From Mangrovicoccus algicola (GTDB lineage Bacteria > Pseudomonadota > Alphaproteobacteria > Rhodobacterales > Rhodobacteraceae), in contig NZ_JACVXA010000010.1 in assembly GCF_014903745.1 (NCBI RefSeq), forward strand, positions 34,897 to 98,896: a stretch of DNA of 64,000 nt, given 5' to 3'. Shown piece after piece: positions 43,504 to 52,210 of the stretch; position 1 is the stretch's first letter; each line of letters begins with the position of its first letter. The position numbers were made by a program, and so were the translations under genes. A model generated the notes under the pieces. The model saw only the letters and a list, made by a program, of their open reading frames with translations, made no database searches and had not been told where the DNA came from.

Positions 43504-43953
43504 GGTTCCCTCCTGGCTGTGCTATGCGGTGCCGTCCGGGGCGCCCGGCCCGTCCCTCCGCCTCCGGTCTGCGCGGCCCCGGACGGATCGGGGGCCGGTC
43601 AGACGGATCGCGGGGCCGCGACTTGCCGGTGCGCCGTCAGGAGGGAAACCGGCGCGGCGGAGGAAGGTTCCCGCCCGGTCGGGCAGATCCACCGGACCGG
43701 CGGCATCCCGCACCCTAAGACCGCCTCCGCGGGCTTTCCTTCCCTTCCTCCTAACGACCCGGCCCCGGGCCCGGCGCATGCAGCGCCGCAGCGGCGTCGC
43801 GACGGGCGGCTATTTCGCAGAGCTCCGGGAACATTGGCCCGGGCGCCGTGTTGGCTTCGCGGTTGGCCGCCGCAGGCGACCGCGCCGCCGGATCGGCGGC
43901 AGATGGCGGCGGCGAGGCAAGCCACGGGCCGGGCGCCCGCGAAGGAGGACGAC
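43504..43953. other. 450-bp divergent intergenic region
   Basis: It separates the small genes at 43420-43503 and 43954. It is GC-rich with many CCGG-type repeats. Arg/Gly/Pro-rich open frames on both strands lack ribosome-binding sites and look like chance frames. I see no clear promoter or palindrome. Confidence 0.4.
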
Positions 43954-44208
43954 ATGACACCACCTGACACCAATCCGCAGAAACAGGCCAAGCGGCACAG
44001 GATCGTGCTGATCGGCATGGCCCTGGTCGCGCTGTTCGGGGTCATCCTCATCCTCACCTGGGTCGGGGAAGAGGCCGCGACCGCACCGGAGGACCAGCCC
44101 CCTCCCGCCGCCAGCCAGCCGCAATCGGACGAGCTGGACGATGGCGATGTCGATGTCCCGCCGCAGGAACCGGAAGCCCCGGCCGAACCGGAGGTGGTCC
44201 CGGAATAA
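43954..44208 (+). CDS. Small single-span membrane protein with acidic Pro-rich tail
   Basis: 84-residue protein: a basic N-terminus (KQAKRHR), one transmembrane segment (about 17-39), then a long acidic, proline-rich tail that likely faces the periplasm. GAAGGAGG precedes the ATG at 43954. No family is recognised. It ends 9 bp from the convergent gene at 44218. Confidence 0.65.
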   Translation: MTPPDTNPQKQAKRHRIVLIGMALVALFGVILILTWVGEEAATAPEDQPPPAASQPQSDELDDGDVDVPPQEPEAPAEPEVVPE

Positions 44209-44217
44209 GCCGCCCGC

Positions 44218-44790
44218 TCAGCAATGGCCGAGAAGCCGGGCGGGATAGCTGCAGTTGCGCATCCCGCCCAGGCCCAGATCCATCCGCAGCCGCTCCAGCC
44301 GCTCGGGATCGGGACCTTCCAGCGCGATGCTGACTTCAGGGCGCGTCCCACTTTCCATGGTGATCTCGACCAGCTCGATCCCGTCCCCCTCCGGCGCCTC
44401 GAACTGGCGGCGGTCCTTCCTTAGCGCGATCGCGCGGAAGCCGCGCGCGGCGAAGGCTGCGGTGACGGCGCCGGCATCCAGGGTCGCATCGCCAGCCAGA
44501 TCCGCAAGGCAGGGTCCGGCAGCCGGTATGGCTTGCAGGATTTCCCTGCGTGAGGCGGGGAGGCGGATCTTTCCCGCCGGTTTCCACAATTCCAGCACCC
44601 CGCACAGGCTCTCGCGGACCTTCAGGTCCAGCGTGTCGCCATCCCGCAGCTTGAAGGCGGTCTGCCCGGACCCGGCAAGAAGGTAAGTGTCCCTGCGCCG
44701 GTCGCGTTGTCTTAGTGGAAACCGCGCGGCGATGCGCCGGTCCAGTTCCTCCCCGCTGTCGCGGAAGATCCTGAATTCGAACCTGTTCAT
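44218..44790 (-). CDS. Hypothetical protein, possibly CYTH-like
   Basis: 190-residue cytosolic protein without membrane segments. Alternating charged strands, such as FEFRIFRDS near the start, TAFKLRDGDTLDLKVRES near 49-66, and GIELVEITMES in the second half, recall the beta-barrel of CYTH/triphosphate-tunnel proteins, but the EXEXK signature is absent. The start at 44790 is chosen by length and context; the ribosome-binding site (GAGAGG) is weakly placed. Function unknown. Confidence 0.55.
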   Translation of the reverse strand: MNRFEFRIFRDSGEELDRRIAARFPLRQRDRRRDTYLLAGSGQTAFKLRDGDTLDLKVRESLCGVLELWKPAGKIRLPASRREILQAIPAAGPCLADLAGDATLDAGAVTAAFAARGFRAIALRKDRRQFEAPEGDGIELVEITMESGTRPEVSIALEGPDPERLERLRMDLGLGGMRNCSYPARLLGHC

Positions 44791-45088
44791 CTTCGCCTCT
44801 CTGCACCGCCCGTTCGATGGGGATCCAACTTTCCCCGTCACGCCATGTTCCCCGTCCCGCCGGATGAGGCGCAGCGCGCAGTCCGGCCAGACGGTCGGAC
44901 CCGGAGCTGAAATGCGCAGCAACCGGCGGGAGTCGACTCCATTGCTGTCATAACGCAGACTATCGAAACCATCCTGCATGGCCTCTGCGCCGGACTGCCG
45001 GGTGCGGGAACGGCCGCCTCGGCGCGCCGCGCCACCATTGCCGACACGCCTGTTGCGGCCGGAACGCCACGCACCCCGCCAGCACCGC

Positions 45089-45595
45089 TCAGCCCAGCAG
45101 GCGGTCGATGCCGATCTCCCGGCGCTTCACCTGCTTGGTCACGACATAGGTGTAGTAGCGTTCGACATTCAGCCCGCGCGACAGAAGATCGTCGATCAGC
45201 CCCTGGTAATCGCTGATGCGCCGCGCCACGCAGGTCAGCGAATAATCGATCCCGCCGCCAAGCCCGTAGCATTCGGCGATCATGTCATTTGCCGCGACAT
45301 AGGCCTCGAACCGCGTGAAGTCCTCCTGCCGGTGCGATCCCAGCACCACATGCGTCTGGAAGATCTGCAGATCCTCCATCAGGTCGAGATCCAGCCGGGC
45401 ATGGTAGGACCGGATGATCCCGGATTGCTCGAGGCGCCGCATGCGTTCGAAACAGGCGCTGTTGGACAGGTGGACCCGCGCCGCCAGATCGGACTTGCTG
45501 ATCCGCCCCTCGTCCTGGAGCACCTGCAGGATGCGGATATCCGTCCCGTCCAGTTCGGTCTGCCCGAAGGACAGCCTGCGCGTCTGCGCCCTCAT
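45089..45595 (-). CDS. Lrp/AsnC family regulator
   Basis: 168-residue regulator with an N-terminal helix-turn-helix (about 18-65; LDGTDIRILQVLQDEGRISKS region, then SNSACFERMRRLEQSG) and a RAM effector domain. The start at 45595 has GGGAGAG upstream. It is divergent from the ABC transporter operon at 45857, so control of that operon by an amino acid or related ligand is plausible. The 298 bp between this gene and 44790 hold no recognisable feature. Confidence 0.88.
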   Translation of the reverse strand: MRAQTRRLSFGQTELDGTDIRILQVLQDEGRISKSDLAARVHLSNSACFERMRRLEQSGIIRSYHARLDLDLMEDLQIFQTHVVLGSHRQEDFTRFEAYVAANDMIAECYGLGGGIDYSLTCVARRISDYQGLIDDLLSRGLNVERYYTYVVTKQVKRREIGIDRLLG

Positions 45596-45856
45596 CCGGT
45601 CTCTCCCGTTCCCGCCGATACAGGCCGCCGCGCCTGCCGAATGGGCAGGCTGCGAATGGTCGGCGAAATCTTTCCGGCAATCCCGCCCGGCACCGAAGGA
45701 AATTCGGCGAGGGACGGCATCTTCCGCAAAAACGCCACATGTCATCATTTCATATTACAGGAAGTCGCCCGCAAGCCGGCGATCGCAAAACAACCGCTCT
45801 TCGTGCCGGGTCCCTTCCCGCCCCGCAGGAATAGCAGAAACAACAGGGACATACAT

Positions 45857-46891
45857 ATGAAATCCATTGCCGCACTCATGGCAAGCGCCGGTCTGGCCAG
45901 CCTCTCCGCCCTCCCCGCCTTGGCCGAGACGATTTACATCGCCGGCAATGGCGGCTCGCAGGAGGCGCTGCTGAAATCCGAGATCTTCCCCGCCTTCACC
46001 GAGGCCACCGGCACCGAGATCGTCTATTCCGCCGGCAATTCCGCCGCCGTCCTGGCCCGGCTGCTGGCGCAGCAGGACAACCAGCAGACCGACATCGCGA
46101 TGATGAATACCGGCCCGATGAGCCAGGCGATCGAGCTGGGCCTGTGCCGCGACCTCGACATCTCCGAACACGAGGCGAACATCCATGATTTCGCGAAATT
46201 CGACAGCGGCAAGGCGGTCGGCTTCGGCGTCGTCGGGCTGGGCATCGCCTACAACACCGAGGCCTTCGAGGAAAACGGCTGGCCGGTCCCGACCTCCTGG
46301 ACGGCGCTGGAGGACGACACCTTCAAGGGCAAGATGGTCTTCCAGCCGCTCAACAACACCAACGGTCTTCTGGCCCTGATCAAGATCGCCGAGATCAAGG
46401 GCGGCGGCGTGGACAACATGGATCCGGGCTTCGAGGCGATGGAGGCCTCGATCGCGGAGAATGTGCTGAGCTTCGAGCCTTCCTCGGCGCGGCTGGCGGA
46501 AATGTACCAGAACGGCGAGGTCGACATCTCCGTCTGGTCCTCCACCCAGGTCAAGGTCCTGGCCGAGAAGGGATTTCCCATCACCCTGTCCTATCCCGAG
46601 GAAGGCGCGATGATCATCTCCAACGATGTCTGCGCGGTCACCACCGAGGCGATGAAGCCCGAGGCGGTGGAGTTCATCAACTTCCTGATCTCGCCGGAAA
46701 TCCAAGAGGTGCTGTCGCGCAATCTCGGCTTCGGCCCGACCAACAAGCTGGCCGAGCTGACCGAGGCGGAGGCCGAGGGCGTGCCCTATGGTCCGGAGGC
46801 CGTGGACAAGCTGCAGAATGTCGACTGGGACGTGGTCAACCGCGAGCGCGAGGCCTGGGACCGCCGCTGGGTGCGCGAGATCGAACGGTGA
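45857..46891 (+). CDS. ABC transporter substrate-binding protein, PotD/PotF-like
   Basis: 344-residue periplasmic binding protein with a signal peptide (1-23, cut after ALA). The fold is that of type II spermidine/putrescine-like proteins; GLGIAYNTEAF near residue 130 and VDISVWSS near 225 match. It opens an operon with an ATPase, two permeases, a reductase and a cupin. No glutamate/aspartate set for polyamine binding can be assigned by eye, so the ligand remains open. AACAGGGA lies about 10 bp upstream. Confidence 0.88.
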   Translation: MKSIAALMASAGLASLSALPALAETIYIAGNGGSQEALLKSEIFPAFTEATGTEIVYSAGNSAAVLARLLAQQDNQQTDIAMMNTGPMSQAIELGLCRDLDISEHEANIHDFAKFDSGKAVGFGVVGLGIAYNTEAFEENGWPVPTSWTALEDDTFKGKMVFQPLNNTNGLLALIKIAEIKGGGVDNMDPGFEAMEASIAENVLSFEPSSARLAEMYQNGEVDISVWSSTQVKVLAEKGFPITLSYPEEGAMIISNDVCAVTTEAMKPEAVEFINFLISPEIQEVLSRNLGFGPTNKLAELTEAEAEGVPYGPEAVDKLQNVDWDVVNREREAWDRRWVREIER

Positions 46892-46924
46892 GGCGGCGCG
46901 GCAGTTGCGGAACGGGACACTGAC

Positions 46925-47983
46925 ATGACAGGCGAAGACAACGCCGCAGCCGCCCTGCTGTCGATCAGCGGGCTGACCAAGCGCTACGGCAGCACCACCG
47001 TCGTGGACGGGCTCGCGCTCGATGTCGCGGAGGGGGAGTTCGTCTCCCTCCTCGGCCCCTCGGGCTGCGGCAAGACCACGACGCTGCAGATGATCGGCGG
47101 CTTCGTGCGCCCCGATGGCGGCCGGATCCGGCTGGGCGGGCGCGACCTGATCGCCACGCCGACCAGCAAGCGGGGGCTGGGCATGGTGTTCCAGAGCTAT
47201 GCCCTCTTCCCGCACATGACCGCCGCGGCGAACGTGGCCTACGGGCTGGAGGTGCGCCGGACCCCGCGCGGCGAGATCGCCGGGCGGGTGGCGCGGGCGC
47301 TCGACCTGGTGGGGCTCTCGGCCTATGGCGACCGCTACCCGCGGCGGATGTCGGGCGGACAGCAGCAGCGCGTCGCGCTGGCCCGTGCGCTGGTGATCGA
47401 GCCGCGGGTCCTGCTGCTGGACGAGCCGCTGTCCAATCTCGATGCCAATCTGCGCGAGGAGATGCAGACCGAGCTGCGCCGCATCCAGCACCGCACGGGC
47501 ACGACCACCGTGCTCGTCACCCATGACCAGTCCGAGGCGATGGCCCTGTCGGACCGGATCGTGGTGATGCGCGGCGGCCGGATCGAGCAGGCCGACACGC
47601 CCGAAAGGGTCTATGGCCGCCCCGGCAACCGCTTCGTGGCGCAGTTCCTGGGCAAGACGAACCTCTTTGCCGCCCGCATTGCCGATGGCCGCGTCTCGCT
47701 GGGCGACACGGGCTGGCAGGCTCCGGCAGGGGCGCCTGACGGGCCGGTCACGCTGGCCGTGCGCCCCGAGAAGGTGCGCCTGTCGCAGACCGGCCTGCCC
47801 GGGCGCGTGGGCGAGCGCACCTTCCAGGGCGGGCGCTGGCTGGTGGAGATGGATACCGCGCACGGGCTGGTCCTGATGGAGACCCCGAATTACGGCCCGC
47901 CGCCCCCGCGCGAGGGCGAGACGGTGCGGATCGGCTGGCAGGACGGCGACCTGCACCTGCTGTTCGAGGGGGCTCCGGCATGA
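46925..47983 (+). CDS. ABC transporter ATPase, PotA-like
   Basis: 352-residue ATP-binding subunit: Walker A GPSGCGKT (44-51), signature MSGGQ near 140 and Walker B LLLDEPLSNLD near 160. A C-terminal TOBE domain runs from about 275 to 345. It overlaps the first permease by 4 bp. Confidence 0.93.
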   Translation: MTGEDNAAAALLSISGLTKRYGSTTVVDGLALDVAEGEFVSLLGPSGCGKTTTLQMIGGFVRPDGGRIRLGGRDLIATPTSKRGLGMVFQSYALFPHMTAAANVAYGLEVRRTPRGEIAGRVARALDLVGLSAYGDRYPRRMSGGQQQRVALARALVIEPRVLLLDEPLSNLDANLREEMQTELRRIQHRTGTTTVLVTHDQSEAMALSDRIVVMRGGRIEQADTPERVYGRPGNRFVAQFLGKTNLFAARIADGRVSLGDTGWQAPAGAPDGPVTLAVRPEKVRLSQTGLPGRVGERTFQGGRWLVEMDTAHGLVLMETPNYGPPPPREGETVRIGWQDGDLHLLFEGAPA

Positions 47984-48849
47984 CCCGTTTCCTGCGCCGC
48001 CTCGATCCGGCGCCGCTGCTGCTGTCGCTGCCCGCGGGGCTGATCCTGGGGCTCTTCCTGCTTCTGCCGCTCCTGGCGACCGCGCTGCTCTCCTTCCGCA
48101 GCTACAGCCTCTATACCGGGATCGAGCCGGTGCTGGAGCTGGGCAACTACCTGGAAATCTTCGGCGACGGCTATTTCCTGGAAATCTTCCTGCGCACCGC
48201 GCGCATCGCCGCGCTGGCCACGCTGCTGACCATCCTGATCGGCGCGCCCGAGGCGATCATCCTGATGCGGATGCGCGCCCCCTGGCGGGGGCTGTTCCTG
48301 CTGGTGGCGCTGGGACCGCTGCTGATCTCGGTGGTGTCGCGCACGCTGGGCTGGGCGCTGCTGCTGGGCTCCACCGGGGTGGTCAATACCGCGCTGATGG
48401 CGGCCGGGCTGATCGCCGAGCCGATCCGGTTCATGTACACCGAATGGGGCGTCACCGTGGCGCTGGCCCATGTGCTGCTGCCCTTCATGATCATCTCGGT
48501 GATGACCGTGCTGCAGCGGCTGGACCCGCAGGTGGAAAATGCCTCCCACGCGCTGGGGGCGGGCGGCGTCACGACCTTCCGCCGGGTGATCCTTCCGCAG
48601 CTCCTGCCGGGGATCTTCGCGGGCTCCATCATCGTCTTCGCCATGGCCGCCTCGGCCTTCGCGACGCCGCAGATCATCGGCGGGCGGCGGCTGAAGGTGG
48701 TGGCGACGCTGATCTACGACGAATACCTGTTCTCGCTGAACTGGCCCCTGGGCGCCGCGCTTGCGCTGCTGCTCTTCGCGATCGTCATCGTGGTGGCGGT
48801 GGGCTTCAACCGGCTGGCCGAGTCGCGCTTTGCAAGGATGTACGGATGA
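47980..48849 (+). CDS. ABC permease, PotB-like
   Basis: 289-residue inner-membrane permease with six helices and the EAA-type cytoplasmic loop ASHALGAGGVTTFRRVILP near residue 190. It overlaps both neighbours by 4 bp (ATGA), consistent with a heterodimeric channel. Confidence 0.92.
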   Translation: MTRFLRRLDPAPLLLSLPAGLILGLFLLLPLLATALLSFRSYSLYTGIEPVLELGNYLEIFGDGYFLEIFLRTARIAALATLLTILIGAPEAIILMRMRAPWRGLFLLVALGPLLISVVSRTLGWALLLGSTGVVNTALMAAGLIAEPIRFMYTEWGVTVALAHVLLPFMIISVMTVLQRLDPQVENASHALGAGGVTTFRRVILPQLLPGIFAGSIIVFAMAASAFATPQIIGGRRLKVVATLIYDEYLFSLNWPLGAALALLLFAIVIVVAVGFNRLAESRFARMYG

Positions 48850-49661
48850 GCCGCCGCAACGGGCCCTGGGCCCTGATCTTCCACACGCTCTTCGTGGTGT
48901 TCATGCTTGCCCCGATCCTTGTGGTCTGCGTGATCGCCTTCACCCCCGAGGGCTATCTCTCCATGCCCACGGACGGGCTGTCGCTGCGCTGGTTCCGGGC
49001 GCTGTGGAACAATCCCGACTTCGTCTCCAGCTTCCGCGTGTCGCTGGCGCTGGGGGCAGCCTCGGCCAGCGCGGCGGCGGCGGTCTCGATCCCGGCCGCC
49101 ATCGCGATCACCCGCTGCGACTTTCCCGGCCGGGGCGCCTTCCTCGCGCTGTGCATGTCGCCGCTGATGGTGCCCTCGATCGTGCTGGGCGTGGCGTTCC
49201 TGCGGTTCTTCTCGCAGATCGGGCTCAGCGGGACGCTGGTCGGACTGACCCTCAGCCATGTGATCCTGATCGTGCCCTATGTGCTGCGCACCATCATGAA
49301 CTCGCTGGGCTCGCTCGATGCCGCGCTGAACAATGCCTCCGCCTCGCTGGGCGCGGCGCGCTGGCACACCTTCCGCCGGATCACGCTGCCGCTGATCCTG
49401 CCCGGCGTGGCCAGCGGCTGGATCCTGGCCTTCATCACCAGCTTCGACGAGGTGACCATGACCATCTTCCTCGCCGCCCCCGAAACCACCACCCTGCCCG
49501 TGCGGCTGATGCTCTATATCGAGGATTCCATCGACCCGCTGGTCGCCGCGGTCTCCACGGTGCTGATCGTCATGGCGCTGGCCGTGATGATCCTCATCGA
49601 CCGGCTCTTCGGGCTGGACCGCATCCTCACCGGCGCGCCCGACCGCGACGGCAAGCCCTGA
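48846..49661 (+). CDS. ABC permease, PotC-like
   Basis: 271-residue permease with six helices and the loop ASASLGAARWHTFRRITLP near residue 165. It starts at the ATG overlapping the PotB-like stop. With the preceding three genes it completes the importer. Confidence 0.92.
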   Translation: MSRRNGPWALIFHTLFVVFMLAPILVVCVIAFTPEGYLSMPTDGLSLRWFRALWNNPDFVSSFRVSLALGAASASAAAAVSIPAAIAITRCDFPGRGAFLALCMSPLMVPSIVLGVAFLRFFSQIGLSGTLVGLTLSHVILIVPYVLRTIMNSLGSLDAALNNASASLGAARWHTFRRITLPLILPGVASGWILAFITSFDEVTMTIFLAAPETTTLPVRLMLYIEDSIDPLVAAVSTVLIVMALAVMILIDRLFGLDRILTGAPDRDGKP

Positions 49662-49683
49662 CCCAGAAGGAACGGAACACCCT

Positions 49684-50616
49684 ATGAAACTGCTCGTGAA
49701 ATCCGGCGGAGAAGACGTCTTCGGCATCTGGAAAGACCACTTCGCCGATCTCGCCCCCGGCCTGGAGACCCATTTCTGGAGCGACCCCGCCGTCGCCCCG
49801 GAGGAGGTCGATGCCGTCATGGCCTGGGAACCGTCCGCCGGCTGGCTGGCCTCGCTGCCCAACCTGAGGCTGGTGATCTCCTCCGGCGCCGGGGTCGACC
49901 ACATCACCCGCGATCCGGACTGGCCGCGCCACCTGCCGCTGGTGCGCATGGGCGGGATGGAACAGCGCATGTCCGAATACGTCGCCTGGGCGGCGCTGAG
50001 CCTGCTGCGCGGCACCCGCGACTTCGCGCTCGGACAGGCGGCGCGGGAGTGGCGCTACAAGGAGGTGCCGTTCAGCGCCGCCGACCGCACCGTCGGCGTC
50101 ATGGGTCTGGGCAATCTCGGCCTCGCCGCCGCCCGCACGCTGCAGGGGCTGGGCTTCGACGTGCGCGGCTGGGCCCGCAGCGCCAAGCAGATCGACGGGC
50201 TGAAGACCTTCGCGGGCCGGAAAGAGCTGGGCGCCTTCCTCGGCGGGACCGACATCCTGCTGGACCTGCTCCCGGCAACGGCGGCGACCGAGAACATGCT
50301 GGACGCGGCCTTCCTCGCGCAGCTGCCGGAGGGCGCGCAATTCATCAATGCCGGGCGCGGCAAGCACCTGGTGGAGGCCGACCTTCTGGCCGCGCTGGAC
50401 AGCGGCGCGATGGCCGGCGCGGTTCTGGACGTGTTCCAGACCGAACCCCTGCCCGCCGACAGCCCGCTCTGGTCGCATCCGGCAGTGACGGTCACGCCCC
50501 ATATCGCCTCCACCCCCGGCAAGCGGGAGAAGGCGGCCTATGTGGCGGATGTCCTGCGCCGTTTCGCCGAGGGCGCGCCCCTGCCCAATGTCTACGACCC
50601 CGAAAAGGGCTACTGA
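49684..50616 (+). CDS. GhrA-like glyoxylate/hydroxypyruvate reductase
   Basis: 310-residue D-2-hydroxyacid dehydrogenase of the GhrA branch. NAD motif GLGNLG at 141-146; catalytic R225 (NAGRG), E254 (FQTEP) and H273 (TPHIA). It reduces a short 2-keto acid. It stands 22 bp behind the permeases with AAGGAACGG upstream, so the imported compound probably yields a 2-keto acid or glyoxylate. Confidence 0.9.
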   Translation: MKLLVKSGGEDVFGIWKDHFADLAPGLETHFWSDPAVAPEEVDAVMAWEPSAGWLASLPNLRLVISSGAGVDHITRDPDWPRHLPLVRMGGMEQRMSEYVAWAALSLLRGTRDFALGQAAREWRYKEVPFSAADRTVGVMGLGNLGLAAARTLQGLGFDVRGWARSAKQIDGLKTFAGRKELGAFLGGTDILLDLLPATAATENMLDAAFLAQLPEGAQFINAGRGKHLVEADLLAALDSGAMAGAVLDVFQTEPLPADSPLWSHPAVTVTPHIASTPGKREKAAYVADVLRRFAEGAPLPNVYDPEKGY

Positions 50617-50648
50617 GCCAGACCTCCATCCGAAGAAGAGAAGATCCC

Positions 50649-51278
50649 ATGCCCATTTCTCCCGGCATATACGCGCTGCACCGCGCCGCCGCCCCGCCGC
50701 CCGCTCCCGCGCTCCTGGAGGACGAGGCCACCGGCCTGCGCCTCGCCACCGGACCCGCCGCCGGGTCCGGCGCCGCCGTGACGATCGTGCTCTCCGGCAC
50801 GCTCCGCCATCCGCATCTGGGCAGCTTCGGGCCCGGCGAGGCGCTCGTCGGCGATGGCACGGCCGCCCTGCAAGGAGACGCGGTCTGCCTCGGCATTTCC
50901 TGCGCCCCCGCCGCCGCCCCGCCCGCGCCGCTGGCCCTGCGGCGCAGGGCGCATCCCGTGCTGCCGCCCTGCGACCCGACCCCGGCGGATCTGCTGATCT
51001 CCGGCCGGCCCGAACAGACCGACCTGACGCTGTTCCGCGATGCGACCGGCCGCTTCGGCGCGGGGTTCTGGACCAGCACCGCCTATCACCGCCGCAGCAT
51101 CGCCTTTCCCAAATTCGAGGTCATGCACCTGACCGGCGGGTGGATCGAACTGGCCGAGGAGACAGGCGCCACCCACCGCTTCGATGCGGGCGACACCTTC
51201 CTGATCGCGAAGGGAACCCGCTGCGACTGGAAGACCGGCGGCATGGAGAAGCTGTTCTGCAGCTACGTTCCGAACTGA
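50649..51278 (+). CDS. Cupin protein (DUF861-like C-terminal half)
   Basis: 209-residue protein. The C-terminal half (about 110-209) is a cupin of the EutQ/ureidoglycine-aminohydrolase-like DUF861 type: TGGWIELAEETGATHRFDAGDTFLIAKG. The N-terminal half is another, degenerate cupin-like stretch. Metal histidines are few, so a binding or regulatory role is possible. It follows the reductase by 32 bp with AGAAGAG before the ATG. Confidence 0.75.
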   Translation: MPISPGIYALHRAAAPPPAPALLEDEATGLRLATGPAAGSGAAVTIVLSGTLRHPHLGSFGPGEALVGDGTAALQGDAVCLGISCAPAAAPPAPLALRRRAHPVLPPCDPTPADLLISGRPEQTDLTLFRDATGRFGAGFWTSTAYHRRSIAFPKFEVMHLTGGWIELAEETGATHRFDAGDTFLIAKGTRCDWKTGGMEKLFCSYVPN

Positions 51279-51367
51279 CCGGGCCGAACTGACCGGGCCG
51301 GGCGGGACGAAGGGTTGTGCCCCCCGTCCCGCCCCGACATTCTGGGGCGGCCAGCCGGAGGACCGCC

Positions 51368-52087
51368 ATGACGGAAAGTTTCGTGCCCAAGCCCGCCCGC
51401 AGGACCAGGCTCGCCGATACCGTCTACGGGCGGATCCTCGACGACATCCTGGGCGGCACCTTCGCCGAGGGAGACAAGCTGCCCTCCGAACAGGAACTCT
51501 GCGCGGCTTTCGGGGTCTCCCGGCCGGTCGCGCGCGAGGCGATGACGCGGCTTCAGGCGGATGGGCTCGTCCGCACGCATCAGGGGGTGGGCAGCTTCGT
51601 CAACCGCCGCCCCTCCGCGCGGCTGGGCGAATTCGCCAGCAGCGCCGAGATCTCGGACTACCTGCGCTCGCTGGAAGCGCGCATCCTGCTGGAGACCGAG
51701 GCCGCGCGCCTGGCCGCGCTGCGGCGCAGCCCGGCGCAGCTCGAGGCCATCCGCCGCAGCCACGCGACGCTGAAGGACTGCGCCGCGCGCGGGGCGCATG
51801 GCTGGGCGGAGGACATGGCCTTCCATGACGCGATCCTGGAGGCGGCGGGCAACGAGTATTTTCCGCTGCTGATGCAGACCATCCGCAATTCCGTGGTTCC
51901 CGCCATGGCGGTGGGGCTGGACCTGGGGCGCGAACGCGCGCCGGACCAGCGCCGCCGGGTGATCGAGGAACATGGCTCCATCCTCGGCGCGATCATGGCC
52001 CAGGACGCCGATGGCGCGGCGGCCTACATGCGCTATCACCTGCTGCAGGCCCGCGCCGGGCTGACCGACATGAACCACCTCGCCTGA
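51368..52087 (+). CDS. GntR-family regulator, FadR subgroup (FCD domain)
   Basis: 239-residue regulator. The winged helix is at about 12-80 (DKLPSEQELCAAFGVSRPVAREAM, in the 36-60 region) and the FCD domain at about 90-230, with D, H and H residues of the metal site such as FHDAILEAAGN. GGAGGA precedes the ATG at 51368. It is likely the repressor of the transporter-reductase-cupin operon that it ends. No palindrome like that at 677 is seen here. Confidence 0.9.
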   Translation: MTESFVPKPARRTRLADTVYGRILDDILGGTFAEGDKLPSEQELCAAFGVSRPVAREAMTRLQADGLVRTHQGVGSFVNRRPSARLGEFASSAEISDYLRSLEARILLETEAARLAALRRSPAQLEAIRRSHATLKDCAARGAHGWAEDMAFHDAILEAAGNEYFPLLMQTIRNSVVPAMAVGLDLGRERAPDQRRRVIEEHGSILGAIMAQDADGAAAYMRYHLLQARAGLTDMNHLA

Positions 52088-52210
52088 CCCCGCGCCGCAG
52101 GCGTGCAAGCCGGGGATTGCGCCCCGCGACCCTCCCGTGCCAGAAGGCGTCCGACGCCCGGTTCCGCCAGATTTCTTCCAGCCGCCGACACCCGACAGGA
52201 AGGATCGATC

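Noticed and set aside
43123..43953. Long N-terminal extension of the 84-residue membrane protein
   Set aside because: The extension is Arg/Pro-rich and antisense to the 107-residue gene, while GAAGGAGG directly precedes the ATG at 43954.
45755..47956. 733-residue minus-strand frame opposite the ABC binding protein and ATPase
   Set aside because: Antisense of two genes with intact signal peptide and Walker motifs; no domain is recognisable in it.
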